DNA from: an uncultured Eubacteriales bacterium
GTDB taxonomy: Bacteria > Bacillota > Clostridia > Christensenellales > CAG-138
NCBI GenBank assembly: GCA_900319345.1
Contig: ONNZ01000001.1
Span: 190,739-254,738 of the forward strand
Direction of reading: 5' to 3'
DNA: 64,000 nt
The notes under the pieces were generated by a model that was given only the letters and a program-made list of their open reading frames with translations, made no database searches and was not told the DNA's origin. The translations under genes and the position numbers were made by a program. Positions 8,034 to 16,754 of this stretch are shown piece after piece (the stretch's first letter is position 1; each line of letters begins with the position of its first letter).

Positions 8034-8912
8034 TCACCGGCCGGGTTTATGCTGGTAATCCTCCCCATACCGGATGGCTTGGCCGCTGCTCTCGATGAGC
8101 TCCGTGACGGTGACCAGGTCGTATCCCTGTTCCTGGAGCCAGGGGATGGCCTCCTCCAGGGCGGCCACGGTGGTGGGGAGCCGGTCGTGGAACAGGAGGA
8201 TGGCTCCGTCCCTGGTTTCCGTCTTCACGATCTTCAATATGGTCTTGGGGCTCTTGTTGCTCCAGTCCCGGGTGTCCACGGACCAGCGGATGCTGGCGGC
8301 GTCAGCGGTCCGGAGGGCCCGGCGCACGGCCTTATTTAGCGACCCGAAGGGCGGCCGCAGCAGGTGCGTTTCGTACCCGCCGTCGATCTGGGCGGAGATG
8401 AGGGAGCGCATCTTGTTGATCCGCTTCACGTTGGCGGCGGCGGACAGCTTGGTGAGATCCGCATGGGTGAGATCGTGCATGCCGATGTCGCAGCCCATGT
8501 CCGCCATCCGCTGTAGGACGGGCCTGGTCCCCTCGCCGAGATTTTGCCCGATGACGAAGAAGGTCCCCTTGGCCCCGTATCGCTCCAAAAGGTCCAGCAC
8601 CTGGGGCGTGAACTCCGTGGGCCCGTCGTCGAAGGTCAGAGCGATCATGGGCCGGTCCGGGTCCGGCGTAGGCTCCGGGGTGGGCGTGGGCACCGGTGTC
8701 GGCGTGGGCGTGGGGGTCGGCGAGGGCGTAGGCGGCGGGGTGATCGTGGGCGCAGCCGTCCCGGCGGCCACGGCGAAGGTCCGGGGCGGGGCCGACCAGG
8801 AAGCGATATGGGACGGCGCAGCCGTAGCCTCCGCGGACAGGGTCGAAGCGGAGACGCGGCCGCAGCCCAAAAGCAGCAGCAGCGCCGCCAAAAGAAGGAA
8901 AACTCGTTTCAT
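8034..8912 (-). CDS. Polysaccharide deacetylase lipoprotein (NodB domain)
   Basis: 292 residues. The N-terminal signal peptide ends in a lipobox (LLGC, C17), then comes a Thr/Pro repeat linker (about 50-85) that spans the wall. A NodB homology domain follows: TFDDGP (catalytic Asp and metal Asp), a GTFFVIG strand, HDLTHADL (metal His pair), RPPFGS, and LLFHD. It should remove N-acetyl groups from peptidoglycan or another polysaccharide outside the cell, often for lysozyme resistance. The reading frame is open far upstream, but the signal peptide fixes the start at 8912. No ribosome site is visible; an extended -10 box ends 7 nt upstream, so the mRNA may be leaderless. Confidence 0.9.
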   Translation of the reverse strand: MKRVFLLLAALLLLLGCGRVSASTLSAEATAAPSHIASWSAPPRTFAVAAGTAAPTITPPPTPSPTPTPTPTPVPTPTPEPTPDPDRPMIALTFDDGPTEFTPQVLDLLERYGAKGTFFVIGQNLGEGTRPVLQRMADMGCDIGMHDLTHADLTKLSAAANVKRINKMRSLISAQIDGGYETHLLRPPFGSLNKAVRRALRTADAASIRWSVDTRDWSNKSPKTILKIVKTETRDGAILLFHDRLPTTVAALEEAIPWLQEQGYDLVTVTELIESSGQAIRYGEDYQHKPGR

Positions 8913-8918
8913 GAAATT

Positions 8919-8927
8919 AGGATACCA
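8919..8927 (-). promoter_or_regulatory. Extended -10 promoter directly before the deacetylase
   Basis: On the minus strand TGGTATCCT (TG-n-TATCCT), with the -10 last base at 8919 and the ATG at 8912. This puts the expected transcription start on the A of the start codon. Confidence 0.5.
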
Positions 8928-8951
8928 CATTTTTCGACAAACAACACATCG

Positions 8952-8974
8952 AAAAAAGCCCCCGTTAAGGGGGC
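8952..8974 (-). terminator. Terminator of the gamma-glutamyltransferase operon
   Basis: On the minus strand, a GCCCCC/GGGGGC stem with a 5-nt loop followed by six T, 16 nt after the ggt stop. Confidence 0.75.
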
Positions 8975-8989
8975 GTGTTCGTTTTTCGA

Positions 8990-10627
8990 TCAAAAACAGG
9001 CGATGTTGCTGTCCGTGCGAGATTCGGTGCCGCCCACCAGCACGCCGCTGGGGAGCCGGACGATCATCTGCCCCCGGCCGAAGCTGGGCGTGTTGGAGTC
9101 CATCCGTATATCGTGGCCCCGGTCCGCCAGGGCCCCCATGAGCTCCGGCGAGAACCGGCGCTCCACGGTGACGGTCCCGTCCCGAAGCCACTGCCACCGG
9201 GGCGCGTCCAGGGCCTGCTGGGGGTCCAGATGGAAGTCGATGTAGTTCATCATCACTTGCACGTGGCCCTGGGGCTGCATGTACGCCCCCATGACCCCGA
9301 AGGGGCCCACGGGCCGCCCGGCCTGCATGAGGAAGCCGGGGATGATGGTGTGGTAGGTCCGCTTGCCGGGCATAAGGCGGTTGGCCGCGGCGGGGTCCAA
9401 GGAGAAGTCCGCGCCCCGGTTCTGGAGGCTGACGCCGGTGCCCTCCACCACGATGCCGGATCCGAAGCCCATGTAGTTGGACTGGATGTAGGAGACCATG
9501 TTCCCCTCCCCATCGGCGCAGCAAAGGTACACGGTGCCGCTCTTGGGGGGCAGCCGATGGGTCCAAACCTGGGCCCGATCCCCCATCTCCCGAGCCCGCA
9601 TGGCCCCATAGGCGGGGGAGAGCAGGTCGTGATAGTCGATCTCCATGGCCTCCGGGTCGGTCACGTACCGGAATGCGTCCGCAAAGGCCATCTTCATGGC
9701 CTCCAGCTGCCGGTGGACGGTCTTGACGCTGTCCCGGTCCTCGAAGGTAAACTCCTTTAGGATGTTCAGGGCCATGAGGGCTGCGATGCCCTGGCCGTTG
9801 GGCGGGATCTCGCATACGTCGAAGCCCCGGTAGTTCACGGAGATGGGCTCCACCCACCGGGGATGGAAAGCGGCGTAGTCCTCGTAGCGGACGTACCCCC
9901 CGTCCCGGCGGCTCTGGGCGTCGATGCGCCGGGCGATGTCCCCCCGGTAGAAGGCCTCCGCGTCGGTCTCGCCGATGGCCCGCAGCGTGGCGGCGTGGTC
10001 GGGAAGGTACACCATCTCCCCGGCTCGGGGCGCCCGGCCCTGGGGTGCGAAGGTCACAAACCAGGGCTTGTATTCCGGCCCGGTCAGGGTCTTGGAGAAG
10101 TCGTCCACGGACCGCTGCCACATGGCGGCGATGTTGGGCCCGCAGGGGTAGCCCTCCGCCGCGTATTTCACCGCGGGGGCCAGGTCTTCGCTGAGACTCA
10201 GCCGCCCGAAGCGGCCGTTGAGGGCCGCCCAGGCCCCGGGGGCCCCGGACACGGTCACCGGCGTCCAACCCCTGAGGGGCATTTTGCCGTCCACGGCTCG
10301 GCCGTCGTCGTTCACCCGGTCGATGGACAACAGCTCCGGCGCGGGGCCGCTGGCGTTGAGGCCGAAGAGCTGTTTGTCCCGCTCGGACCACACCAGGGCA
10401 AAGGCGTCGGAGCCGATGCCGTTAGCCGTGGGCTCCACCACGGTCAGCGCTGCCGCCGCCGCCACCGCCGCGTCCACGGCGTTGCCGCCCCGGCGCAGGA
10501 CCTCCAGCCCCGCCGCGGCCGCCTGGGGACTGGAGCAGTTCACCATGCCGCCCCGGGCGTAGAGGGGGAAGCGCTGGGAGGGGTATCGTTGAGCCAGGGG
10601 GTCGAAGGCAAAGGGATCGTGGTTCAT
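8990..10627 (-). CDS. Gamma-glutamyltransferase (YwrD-type, no signal peptide)
   Basis: 545 residues of the gamma-glutamyltranspeptidase Ntn-hydrolase family. The enzyme is made as a proenzyme that cuts itself before a Thr that becomes the N-terminal nucleophile; here that is T365 in SGTVYL. N-terminal GGMVNCSSPQAA and GGNAVDAAVA and C-terminal GSGIVVEGTG elements are conserved. No signal peptide is seen, so it is predicted to act in the cytosol on glutathione-like or gamma-glutamyl compounds. The frame is open well upstream, but the ATG at 10627 overlaps the stop of the preceding C_GCAxxG_C_C gene by 4 nt, so the pair is translationally coupled. Confidence 0.9.
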   Translation of the reverse strand: MNHDPFAFDPLAQRYPSQRFPLYARGGMVNCSSPQAAAAGLEVLRRGGNAVDAAVAAAAALTVVEPTANGIGSDAFALVWSERDKQLFGLNASGPAPELLSIDRVNDDGRAVDGKMPLRGWTPVTVSGAPGAWAALNGRFGRLSLSEDLAPAVKYAAEGYPCGPNIAAMWQRSVDDFSKTLTGPEYKPWFVTFAPQGRAPRAGEMVYLPDHAATLRAIGETDAEAFYRGDIARRIDAQSRRDGGYVRYEDYAAFHPRWVEPISVNYRGFDVCEIPPNGQGIAALMALNILKEFTFEDRDSVKTVHRQLEAMKMAFADAFRYVTDPEAMEIDYHDLLSPAYGAMRAREMGDRAQVWTHRLPPKSGTVYLCCADGEGNMVSYIQSNYMGFGSGIVVEGTGVSLQNRGADFSLDPAAANRLMPGKRTYHTIIPGFLMQAGRPVGPFGVMGAYMQPQGHVQVMMNYIDFHLDPQQALDAPRWQWLRDGTVTVERRFSPELMGALADRGHDIRMDSNTPSFGRGQMIVRLPSGVLVGGTESRTDSNIACF

Positions 10628-11022
10628 GGATTTTCCTCCAGCGCCTGCATGTATTCGTCCAAGATCGCCGCGGCCCGCTCCACCACGTAGAGGCAGCGCA
10701 CGTCGGGCCGGCGATACTTCTCCTTCAGTTCCGTGCATTCGATGGTCCCCAGGTCCGCCCGGAACCGATCCACCAGCCCGGCGCAGGCCGCCCCGAAGCC
10801 GGTCGTGGCGTGGGCCCGCTCCCGGACCAGGGCTTTCGACAGGGCGGCCAGGGCCCCCAGCAGGGCGCCGCAGTTCTCCCCGCAGCCCAGGCCCCCGCCG
10901 AAGCCGCTGACCAGCTTCACGTCCTCGGGGGCCACGCCCAGGCCGTACTTCTCGTCGGCCCACAGCAGCAGCGCTTCGGCGCAGTTGCGGTCCTGATCCA
11001 AAAAAATCTCCCGAACGGTCAT
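10624..11022 (-). CDS. C_GCAxxG_C_C family redox-type protein
   Basis: 132 residues with the Cys pattern of the C_GCAxxG_C_C family (TIGR01909 type): C14, the G-C47-G-x2-C51-G core, C80, C96 and C110. Members are small anaerobe proteins thought to bind a metal or do thiol redox chemistry, but the role is not established. GGAGGAG precedes the ATG. It shares an ATGA overlap with the gamma-glutamyltransferase, an arrangement that suggests joint work on thiols. That link is inference only. Confidence 0.85.
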   Translation of the reverse strand: MTVREIFLDQDRNCAEALLLWADEKYGLGVAPEDVKLVSGFGGGLGCGENCGALLGALAALSKALVRERAHATTGFGAACAGLVDRFRADLGTIECTELKEKYRRPDVRCLYVVERAAAILDEYMQALEENP

Positions 11023-11164
11023 ACGCCTCTCCTCCCATGGACTATCTTGTTTCTATTGTCGCACACTCCGCCATCCTTTGCAACGGCCCCGGGGCTTTTC
11101 CCCATCTTTTTCTTGCAGGAAAGGGAAATCCGTATTACCATAGAGATACCATAAGGAGGGCGTC

Positions 11165-11878
11165 ATGAATATCTATCTTGCGTTTTCCCTGTTCGCGCTG
11201 GTCATCCTGGGCTATTGGGTCATCTCGGAGCTGTTCGCCATGCTCTTTCGCTTCACGGGTCTGCCGGACGAAAAGGCCCGGTTCCAGGTGATCTCCCTGC
11301 TGACGGGCTGCGGCTTCACCACCCACGAGAGCGAGCTGTTGCTCACCACCAAGTCCCGGCGGCGGCTCGCCCGGATCACCATGCTCTTCGGGTACGTGTT
11401 CAACATCACCATCGTGTCCGCGTTCATCAACGTGTTCTTCTCCCTGAAGGTCTCGGAGCTGGCGGCGGACCTGGTCAGCAGCCTTATTCCCCTGCTGGTG
11501 ATTCTATTCATCCTGGCCTTCATGCGGGTCCCGGCCATCCGGGCCTGGGGGGATCGGATCATCGAAAAGCTGGCGGGCCGCATCGTCCATCGGGACATCG
11601 CCAACACCATCCTGCTCATGGACTATATCGGCCAGGAGACCATCGCCCAGGTCAGCCTCCAGGAGGTGCCGGAGGACCTGCAGGGCAAGGCCCTGTCCGA
11701 GTCGGGCTTGAAGGAGAACCACAACATCCTGGTCATGCTGGTGGAGCCCCAGGGTGGCAAGGCCCAGCCCGCCAACGCCCGCACCGTCTTCTACCCCGGG
11801 GACAAGCTCACGGTCTTCGGGAACTACGCCACCATCAGCCGGGTCTTCCACGCCCGGGAGCGCTTCAGTGAGCAGTGA
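11165..11878 (+). CDS. Membrane protein with TrkA-C domain
   Basis: 237 residues. An N-terminal hydrophobic helix (3-25) is followed by a short conserved region (about 35-65, LLTGCGFTTHESELL) and two more helices (about 70-118). A cytosolic TrkA-C/RCK_C domain sits at about 150-232. RCK_C domains bind small ligands such as cyclic dinucleotides and gate potassium or other ion transporters. No pore or TrkH-type selectivity filter is seen, so this may be a regulatory partner rather than a channel. An excellent AAGGAGGG site precedes the ATG, and a promoter-like TTGCAG-17-TACCAT lies at 11113-11141. Monocistronic. Confidence 0.75.
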   Translation: MNIYLAFSLFALVILGYWVISELFAMLFRFTGLPDEKARFQVISLLTGCGFTTHESELLLTTKSRRRLARITMLFGYVFNITIVSAFINVFFSLKVSELAADLVSSLIPLLVILFILAFMRVPAIRAWGDRIIEKLAGRIVHRDIANTILLMDYIGQETIAQVSLQEVPEDLQGKALSESGLKENHNILVMLVEPQGGKAQPANARTVFYPGDKLTVFGNYATISRVFHARERFSEQ

Positions 11879-11894
11879 TTCGGCAATACCTAAG

Positions 11895-11922
11895 AAAAAG
11901 GATCGTGGGTACGATCCTTTTT
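11895..11922. terminator. Bidirectional terminator
   Basis: A 12-bp perfect stem (AAAAAGGATCGT/ACGATCCTTTTT) with loop GGGT between two convergent genes; it works on both strands. Confidence 0.9.
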
Positions 11923-11934
11923 GTTTGTGCATTT

Positions 11935-13134
11935 TCAATTGGCCAGCCGCTGCTTCAGGTAAGTTTTGAGCTGCTCCACCGTCTCGGGGAGGCCCGAGGG
12001 GGTGGGGGCGCTGCCCTGGGCCAGGGTCCCCCGGCCGCCGCCACGGCCGCCTAAGGCCAGGTTCACCGCCGGGATCAGCTCGCCCATGTCCAGCTTCAGC
12101 CCGTTGGCGCACAGCACGTAGGAGAGCTGCCCGTTCCTTTCCGTGAGCAGCAAGGTCAGCCCTTTCTCCGGCAGGGTGGCGAGGGCCAGGGGCCGGAGCC
12201 GCTTGGGGTCCGTGTCCGTGAGCCGGACCAGAAGCTTCTTCCCCTTCACGTCCTCCGCCTGGGCCTTCAGCTCCGCGGTCAGATACCCTTCTAAACGAGC
12301 GGTCAGGTCCGCCTTCTCCTTTTTAACGGCCTTCAGCTCCGCCTCCTGTTTCTCCACGGCGGAAAGGACCTCGTCCCCGGCGGTGGAGAACTTGCGGGCG
12401 ATGGCGTCCACGGCGGCCTGGAGCTTCTGGAACTGCTTCATGGCCCGGCCGCCGCAGAGGAAGGTCATGCGCATGCCGCCCTTGTAGGCCACGGCGGAGA
12501 CGATCTTGATGGCACCGATCTCGCCGGTGGAATGGACGTGGGGGGCGCAGCAGGTGCAGGAATCCGCGTCCTCTATGCTCACCACCCGGATGGGGGCGAT
12601 GAGCCCCTCGGCGTGCTTGCGCAGGGGCACGCCGGCTAAGTCCTCCTCGCTGTCGTAGATGGTTGCGGTGACGGGCAGGTTCCGGCGGACCAGGCCGTTG
12701 GCCATGTCCTCCATCTCCGTGACCTGCTCGGGGGTCAGGGGCTTGTCCAGGTCCAGCGTGGCGTAGGTGAGGGCGCAGTGGAAGCCCACGTTCACCGCGT
12801 CGAAAAGTTTGTAGGCGCACCAGCTCAACACGTGCTCGCCGGTGTGCTGCTCCATGATATCGAGGCGCCTTTCCTCGTCGATATGCCCCGTGACGGCGGC
12901 GCCCACGGGCAAAGGCCCGTCGGTACGGAGGATCAGCTCGTCGCCGCTTTCCCGCACGTCCGTCACGCGCACGCCGCCCAAAACGCCCGTGTCGCAGGGC
13001 TGGCCCCCCTTGTTGGGGAAGAAGACGGTCCTGTCCACCATCACGTCGAATCCCTCCTTGGCGGGCTCGCAGGAAAGGACGGTACATTCGTTTTCAAACA
13101 GGTGGCTGTCCACCAGATACAGGCGCTCAGTCAT
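11935..13134 (-). CDS. AlaX-type alanyl-tRNA editing hydrolase with DHHA1 domain
   Basis: 399 residues related to the editing and C-terminal parts of alanyl-tRNA synthetase; it lacks the aminoacylation domain. It is expected to clear Ser or Gly wrongly attached to tRNA-Ala. Zinc and active-site ligands are visible: H97 and H101 in HTGEH, then C195-x3-H199 in SCTCCAPH. A coiled-coil (about 240-285) leads to the C-terminal DHHA1 domain with its glycine-rich GGRGGGRGTLAQG signature. The length fits the long AlaX-L class. GGAGG precedes the ATG. Divergent from yitT. Confidence 0.9.
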   Translation of the reverse strand: MTERLYLVDSHLFENECTVLSCEPAKEGFDVMVDRTVFFPNKGGQPCDTGVLGGVRVTDVRESGDELILRTDGPLPVGAAVTGHIDEERRLDIMEQHTGEHVLSWCAYKLFDAVNVGFHCALTYATLDLDKPLTPEQVTEMEDMANGLVRRNLPVTATIYDSEEDLAGVPLRKHAEGLIAPIRVVSIEDADSCTCCAPHVHSTGEIGAIKIVSAVAYKGGMRMTFLCGGRAMKQFQKLQAAVDAIARKFSTAGDEVLSAVEKQEAELKAVKKEKADLTARLEGYLTAELKAQAEDVKGKKLLVRLTDTDPKRLRPLALATLPEKGLTLLLTERNGQLSYVLCANGLKLDMGELIPAVNLALGGRGGGRGTLAQGSAPTPSGLPETVEQLKTYLKQRLAN

Positions 13135-13190
13135 ACAGGCCTCCGAAACAGATTTGCATCAGTATACCACACCGTTTGCCGAAAAGAAAG

Positions 13191-13218
13191 TTGACTTTTG
13201 GGGCAAATTCGATATACT
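13191..13218 (+). promoter_or_regulatory. Sigma-A promoter abutting the yitT start codon
   Basis: TTGACT (13191-13196), a 16-nt spacer, TATACT (13213-13218). The predicted transcription start, about 7 nt after the -10 box, is the A of the ATG at 13225. No ribosome-binding site fits between them. Confidence 0.7.
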
Positions 13219-13224
13219 GCTCCC

Positions 13225-14148
13225 ATGAGTATATTGAAAAGAAAAAACCGGCCGGTGAAGATCGGCCAGGCAAAGAAAAAGCTGTTCTTGCGGCGGGAAA
13301 GCCGCCACGTCTTTCTGGCGCTCGTCGCCATCACCCTGCAGGCCCTGACCCTCCTTTGGTTCTACCGGCCCGCGGGCATCGTCTCCGGCGGCGTCACCGG
13401 TATCTCCATGCTCCTCAACTACGCCACGGGCGGCGGCATCCAGAGCTGGATCCCCATGGTGGTGCTGAATCTGCCGCTGCTGGTCGTGGCCTATCGGGAG
13501 CTGCATTTGAAGTTCGTCATCTACACCGCCATCTGCACGGCGTACTTCTCGCTGATCTACGCGGTCTTCGAGAACCTGCCCCAGCCGCAGATCTTCGATA
13601 TGACGAACCCGGTCATGCCCCTCATCAGCGTCATCTTCGGCGCGGTCCTCAACGGGGCCCTGGGGTCCATCGTCATCCGCAACGGGGCGTCCACCGGCGG
13701 CTTCGACATCGTTTCCCTGGTGCTGAGCCGCAGGGTGTCCTTCCCCATGGGCACCATCTCCATGGCTTTCAACATGATCATCGTGGCGGCCCTGGCCTTC
13801 GTGAAGGGGATGGAGGTGGCGGCCCTGTCCATCATCGCCCTGTTCGTCTGCTCCGTCAGCTTCAACAACGCCCTCATGGGCCTCAATCGGAACAAGACCC
13901 TGTTCATCATCTCCGACAAGTGGGACACCTTCTCGAGCGAGGTCATGAGCACCGTCCACCGGGGCGTCACCTACATCCCGGCCCGAGGCGCCTACACCAA
14001 CGCGGAGCGGAAGATCGTCTACATCATCGCCAAGACCGTGGAGGTGGCCACCATCCGCCGGATCGTCCTCACCCACGATCCCCAGGCCATCATCTCCGTC
14101 ATCGACACCAAGGAGGTCGTGGGCCGGGGCTTCACGGCCAACAACTGA
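13225..14148 (+). CDS. YitT family membrane protein (DUF161/DUF2179)
   Basis: 307 residues. Five to six transmembrane segments (about 30-200) carry the YitT signature, including GIVSGGVTGISMLL and NGASTGGFDIVSL. A C-terminal cytosolic DUF2179 domain (about 220-305) follows, with KTVEVATIRRIVLTHDPQA. The family is widespread in Firmicutes and of uncertain transport or regulatory function. A TTG at 13198 in the same frame is upstream of the -10 box and cannot be transcribed from this promoter, so the ATG at 13225 is chosen. The absence of a ribosome site and the promoter position point to a leaderless transcript. Confidence 0.9.
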   Translation: MSILKRKNRPVKIGQAKKKLFLRRESRHVFLALVAITLQALTLLWFYRPAGIVSGGVTGISMLLNYATGGGIQSWIPMVVLNLPLLVVAYRELHLKFVIYTAICTAYFSLIYAVFENLPQPQIFDMTNPVMPLISVIFGAVLNGALGSIVIRNGASTGGFDIVSLVLSRRVSFPMGTISMAFNMIIVAALAFVKGMEVAALSIIALFVCSVSFNNALMGLNRNKTLFIISDKWDTFSSEVMSTVHRGVTYIPARGAYTNAERKIVYIIAKTVEVATIRRIVLTHDPQAIISVIDTKEVVGRGFTANN

Positions 14149-14167
14149 AGATCGCGCACAAAAACAA

Positions 14168-14195
14168 AGGGCCCGGTGTTTCGCCGGGTCCTTTT
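14168..14195. terminator. Terminator between yitT and the GNAT gene
   Basis: A stem of GGGCCCGG-type arms with a loop around GTTTCG, then CTTTT on the plus strand and CTTTG on the minus. It lies between convergent genes. Confidence 0.7.
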
Positions 14196-14197
14196 CG

Positions 14198-14668
14198 TTA
14201 CAGTTCCAGTTTGTACAGCCTTTCCTGAGGACTGTCCGCCCGGAAGGTGTCCACCTCGCCCACGTAGGTCCAGCCGAACTTCTCGTAGAGACCCGCATGG
14301 GTGGTGTAGAGGTACAGCTCGGTCAGCCCCGCCGCCCGGGCGTTCTCCGGCACGGTCTCGAGCAGAGCCCGGCCCACGCCCCGGCCCCGGCAGGGCTCAG
14401 CCACGTACACGTCGATAAGCCACGGGTAGAGATCGGGGCGGCAATAGAGATCGTCGATCATGGACAGCTGATACATGCCCAGGGCCTGCCCGTCCTCCGC
14501 GGCCACGAAGGTCTGGGGCAGCCGATCGCCCCGGTTCAGGGAGTGCGCCAGGGTGCAGCGGACCTCCGCGGGGCTGATCCCGTCCCGGACGCCCCACCAG
14601 GCGTAGTTCCAGTCGTAGACCGATTCAAAATAGGGGCTGTCTGCGCTTTCCAGGCGAATAATCTCCAT
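14198..14668 (-). CDS. GNAT family N-acetyltransferase
   Basis: 156 residues with the GNAT acetyl-CoA fold: a central YQLSMIDDLY strand, VDVYVAEPCRGRGVGRALLE as the pyrophosphate-binding motif A, and LYLYTTHAGLYEKFGW as motif B. It transfers an acetyl group to an unknown amine; the substrate cannot be read from the sequence. It starts 7 nt after the stop of the NUDIX gene on the same strand, so the two form an operon. Confidence 0.88.
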   Translation of the reverse strand: MEIIRLESADSPYFESVYDWNYAWWGVRDGISPAEVRCTLAHSLNRGDRLPQTFVAAEDGQALGMYQLSMIDDLYCRPDLYPWLIDVYVAEPCRGRGVGRALLETVPENARAAGLTELYLYTTHAGLYEKFGWTYVGEVDTFRADSPQERLYKLEL

Positions 14669-14675
14669 AGGCGCC

Positions 14676-15152
14676 TCACTCCCGGTCCGTCCGGAGGGTC
14701 AGGCCATCCGGCAGACGATAGATCTCTGTCTTCAAAAAGAGGGGATAAAAGTATTCGTCCTTCAGCCGCACGAAGGGCAGCCATTCGAACGGGTGGCTGT
14801 GGTGCCGTTCCCGCCCGGGAAACCGATCGCCCCGGGCCAACAGATCCGTGCCCGAAGCGTCCACCAGGAAGTAGAGGCACAGCTCATGGAAATCCGTCCT
14901 GTCCACGTCCTCGATGAAGAAGGCCTGGCTGAGCCACAGGGGCCGCTCTATCCGCGCCTCGATCCCCAGCTCCTCCCGGACCTCCCGCAGAACGGCGTCC
15001 TCCGCCCGTTCGCCCATCTTGACCCGGCCCCCGGGCAGATAGAAGTAGGGGCTGCGCTCGTCGTGCATGGCGAGGATCCGTCCCCCGTCCAGCAGAACGG
15101 CACACACCCGGTAGTTGAACCGCCCCGCCTCCGTCTCAAAGGTGATGTCCAT
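14676..15152 (-). CDS. NUDIX hydrolase
   Basis: 158 residues. The Nudix box is present: GGRVKMGE followed by VLREVREELG (G-x5-E-x7-R-E-x2-E-E-x-G), which binds Mg and cleaves nucleoside diphosphates linked to another group. It resembles the 8-oxo-dGTP/ADP-ribose type, but specificity is open. The frame is open to 15278; the ATG at 15152 is selected because AAGGGAG precedes it and the family N-terminus begins here. First gene of a pair with the GNAT acetyltransferase. Confidence 0.9.
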   Translation of the reverse strand: MDITFETEAGRFNYRVCAVLLDGGRILAMHDERSPYFYLPGGRVKMGERAEDAVLREVREELGIEARIERPLWLSQAFFIEDVDRTDFHELCLYFLVDASGTDLLARGDRFPGRERHHSHPFEWLPFVRLKDEYFYPLFLKTEIYRLPDGLTLRTDRE

Positions 15153-15270
15153 GGGGTTCTCCCTTCCGTATCGTCCCCTTATTCTACCCAGGCTCCGCCG
15201 AAAAAGCAAGGCCGAGGGGCCGAAGGTCCCCCGGTTGCGGGGATTTTTTGTGAATTCAACCGACAGGTGA

Positions 15271-15299
15271 TTCCACAACCGGAAGAAGTATGGTATGAT
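15271..15299 (+). promoter_or_regulatory. Extended -10 promoter of tldD-tldE
   Basis: TTCCAC (15271-15276), 17 nt, then TGGTATGAT with -10 TATGAT at 15294-15299. It lies about 50 nt upstream of tldD. Confidence 0.55.
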
Positions 15300-15349
15300 A
15301 TTTAAGATAGGGCGGCGAAGCCGTCAATCCAAACAAAAGGAGCGTGCAG

Positions 15350-16741
15350 ATGATACAGGATCTCTTGACCAACAAAAAGTATCTGTTTGCCTCGGGCGCC
15401 AACACGGAGCTTCGGGCCCAGCGGAACCTCAACCGGCGGGCCGTGCTGCTGAACGGGGCCCTGGTGGGCAACGTGCGGACCGAGCAGTTCGGCGTGTCCG
15501 CCCGGGTGTATGAAAACGGCGTCTACGGCTTCTCCTCCACGGCGGAGTACACCGACGAGACCGTGAAGGACGTGCTGAAGGCAGCCAGCGAGAACGCGGC
15601 CTTCCTGGCCAAGCACGCCGGGAAGGGCAAGGGGCCCCACAAGGCCATGGCGCCGGACCGGATCGCCACGGCCTACGATCTCAACGACCTGGAGCAGCGG
15701 GTCTATATCGAGTTCGCCCAGGCCCTGGACAACTACATCGCCCAAAAGTACCCGGACCTGGTCAGCCGGACCGTGGTGGTCACCTGTGATTCCATGGAGA
15801 AGCTCTTGTGCGTCAGCAACGGCTGCGACGGCCACAGCATCATCCCCCGGAGCTACATCTACGTGATGATGACCGCCATGGGCGCCGACGGCAAGCCTGT
15901 GGAGCTCTACAAAGTCATCGGCGGGGGCTGCGGCACCTTCGATCGGAACTATACGAGGCCTGAGGACTGCTTCGCCGAGATCGACGGCCTCTATGACCGG
16001 ATCCAGCAGAAGGCCAAGGACGGCGTCTACCCCGAGGCTGGCACCAAGACCGTGATCCTGGGCGGCATCCTCTCCGGCATGCTGGCTCACGAGGCCGTGG
16101 GCCACACCGTGGAAGCGGACCTGGTCATCGGCGGGTCCGTGGCGGGCCCGAATCTGAACAAGCGGGTGGGGAGCGACCTCGTGAACCTGGTGGACTTCGC
16201 CCACACCGCCTTCGGCCAGCCCACGCCGCTGCCCGTGTACGTGGACGACGAGGGCACCGCCGCCACCGACGCCGTGCTCATCAAGGACGGCATCCTGGTG
16301 GGGTACATGAACAACCGGGAGAGCGCCGAGCGGTTCAACATGGTCCCCCAGGGCAACGCCCGGGCATACCTGTTCTCCGACGAGCCCCTGATTCGCATGC
16401 GGAACACCGCCGTGCTGCCGGGCAAATCCAAGCTTGAGGATATGATCGCCTCCATCGACGACGGCTACTACCTCTTGGACACCAACAACGGCCAGGCGGA
16501 CACCACGGGCGAGTTCATGTTCGGCGTCACCTTCGGCTACGAGATCAAGAAGGGGAAGCTGGCGCGGCCTTTGCTGGACACTACCATCTCCGGCGTGGCC
16601 TTCGACATGCTCAAGACCGTGGATATGCTGTCGGACGAGATGATCTGGGCCAGCTCCGGCATGTGCGGCAAGAAGCAGCCCATGCCCGTGGGCATGGGCG
16701 GACCGGCGGTCAAGTGCCGGGTGAACATCGGCGGACGATAA
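15350..16741 (+). CDS. tldD: Metalloprotease TldD
   Basis: 463 residues, catalytic subunit of the TldD/TldE metalloprotease, which in E. coli finishes microcin B17 and degrades unfolded peptides in the cytosol. The zinc motif HEAVGHTVEAD has H247 and H252 (HExxxH). Further conserved pieces are the GILVGYMNNRESA segment and the C-terminal ASSGMCGKKQPMPVGMGGP strand loop. GGAG lies 7 nt before the ATG at 15350; a GTG two codons upstream is too close to the ribosome site. tldE follows 13 nt downstream. The heterodimer can trim modified peptides, which is of interest given the peptide-maturation locus near 26 kb. Confidence 0.93.
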   Translation: MIQDLLTNKKYLFASGANTELRAQRNLNRRAVLLNGALVGNVRTEQFGVSARVYENGVYGFSSTAEYTDETVKDVLKAASENAAFLAKHAGKGKGPHKAMAPDRIATAYDLNDLEQRVYIEFAQALDNYIAQKYPDLVSRTVVVTCDSMEKLLCVSNGCDGHSIIPRSYIYVMMTAMGADGKPVELYKVIGGGCGTFDRNYTRPEDCFAEIDGLYDRIQQKAKDGVYPEAGTKTVILGGILSGMLAHEAVGHTVEADLVIGGSVAGPNLNKRVGSDLVNLVDFAHTAFGQPTPLPVYVDDEGTAATDAVLIKDGILVGYMNNRESAERFNMVPQGNARAYLFSDEPLIRMRNTAVLPGKSKLEDMIASIDDGYYLLDTNNGQADTTGEFMFGVTFGYEIKKGKLARPLLDTTISGVAFDMLKTVDMLSDEMIWASSGMCGKKQPMPVGMGGPAVKCRVNIGGR

Positions 16742-16754
16742 GGAGGAGAAAGCC

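Noticed and set aside
8034..10391. A single 785-residue protein joining the deacetylase to an upstream frame
   Set aside because: The upstream part is a shadow of the gamma-glutamyltransferase gene; the deacetylase has its own signal peptide start at 8912, and a terminator lies between.
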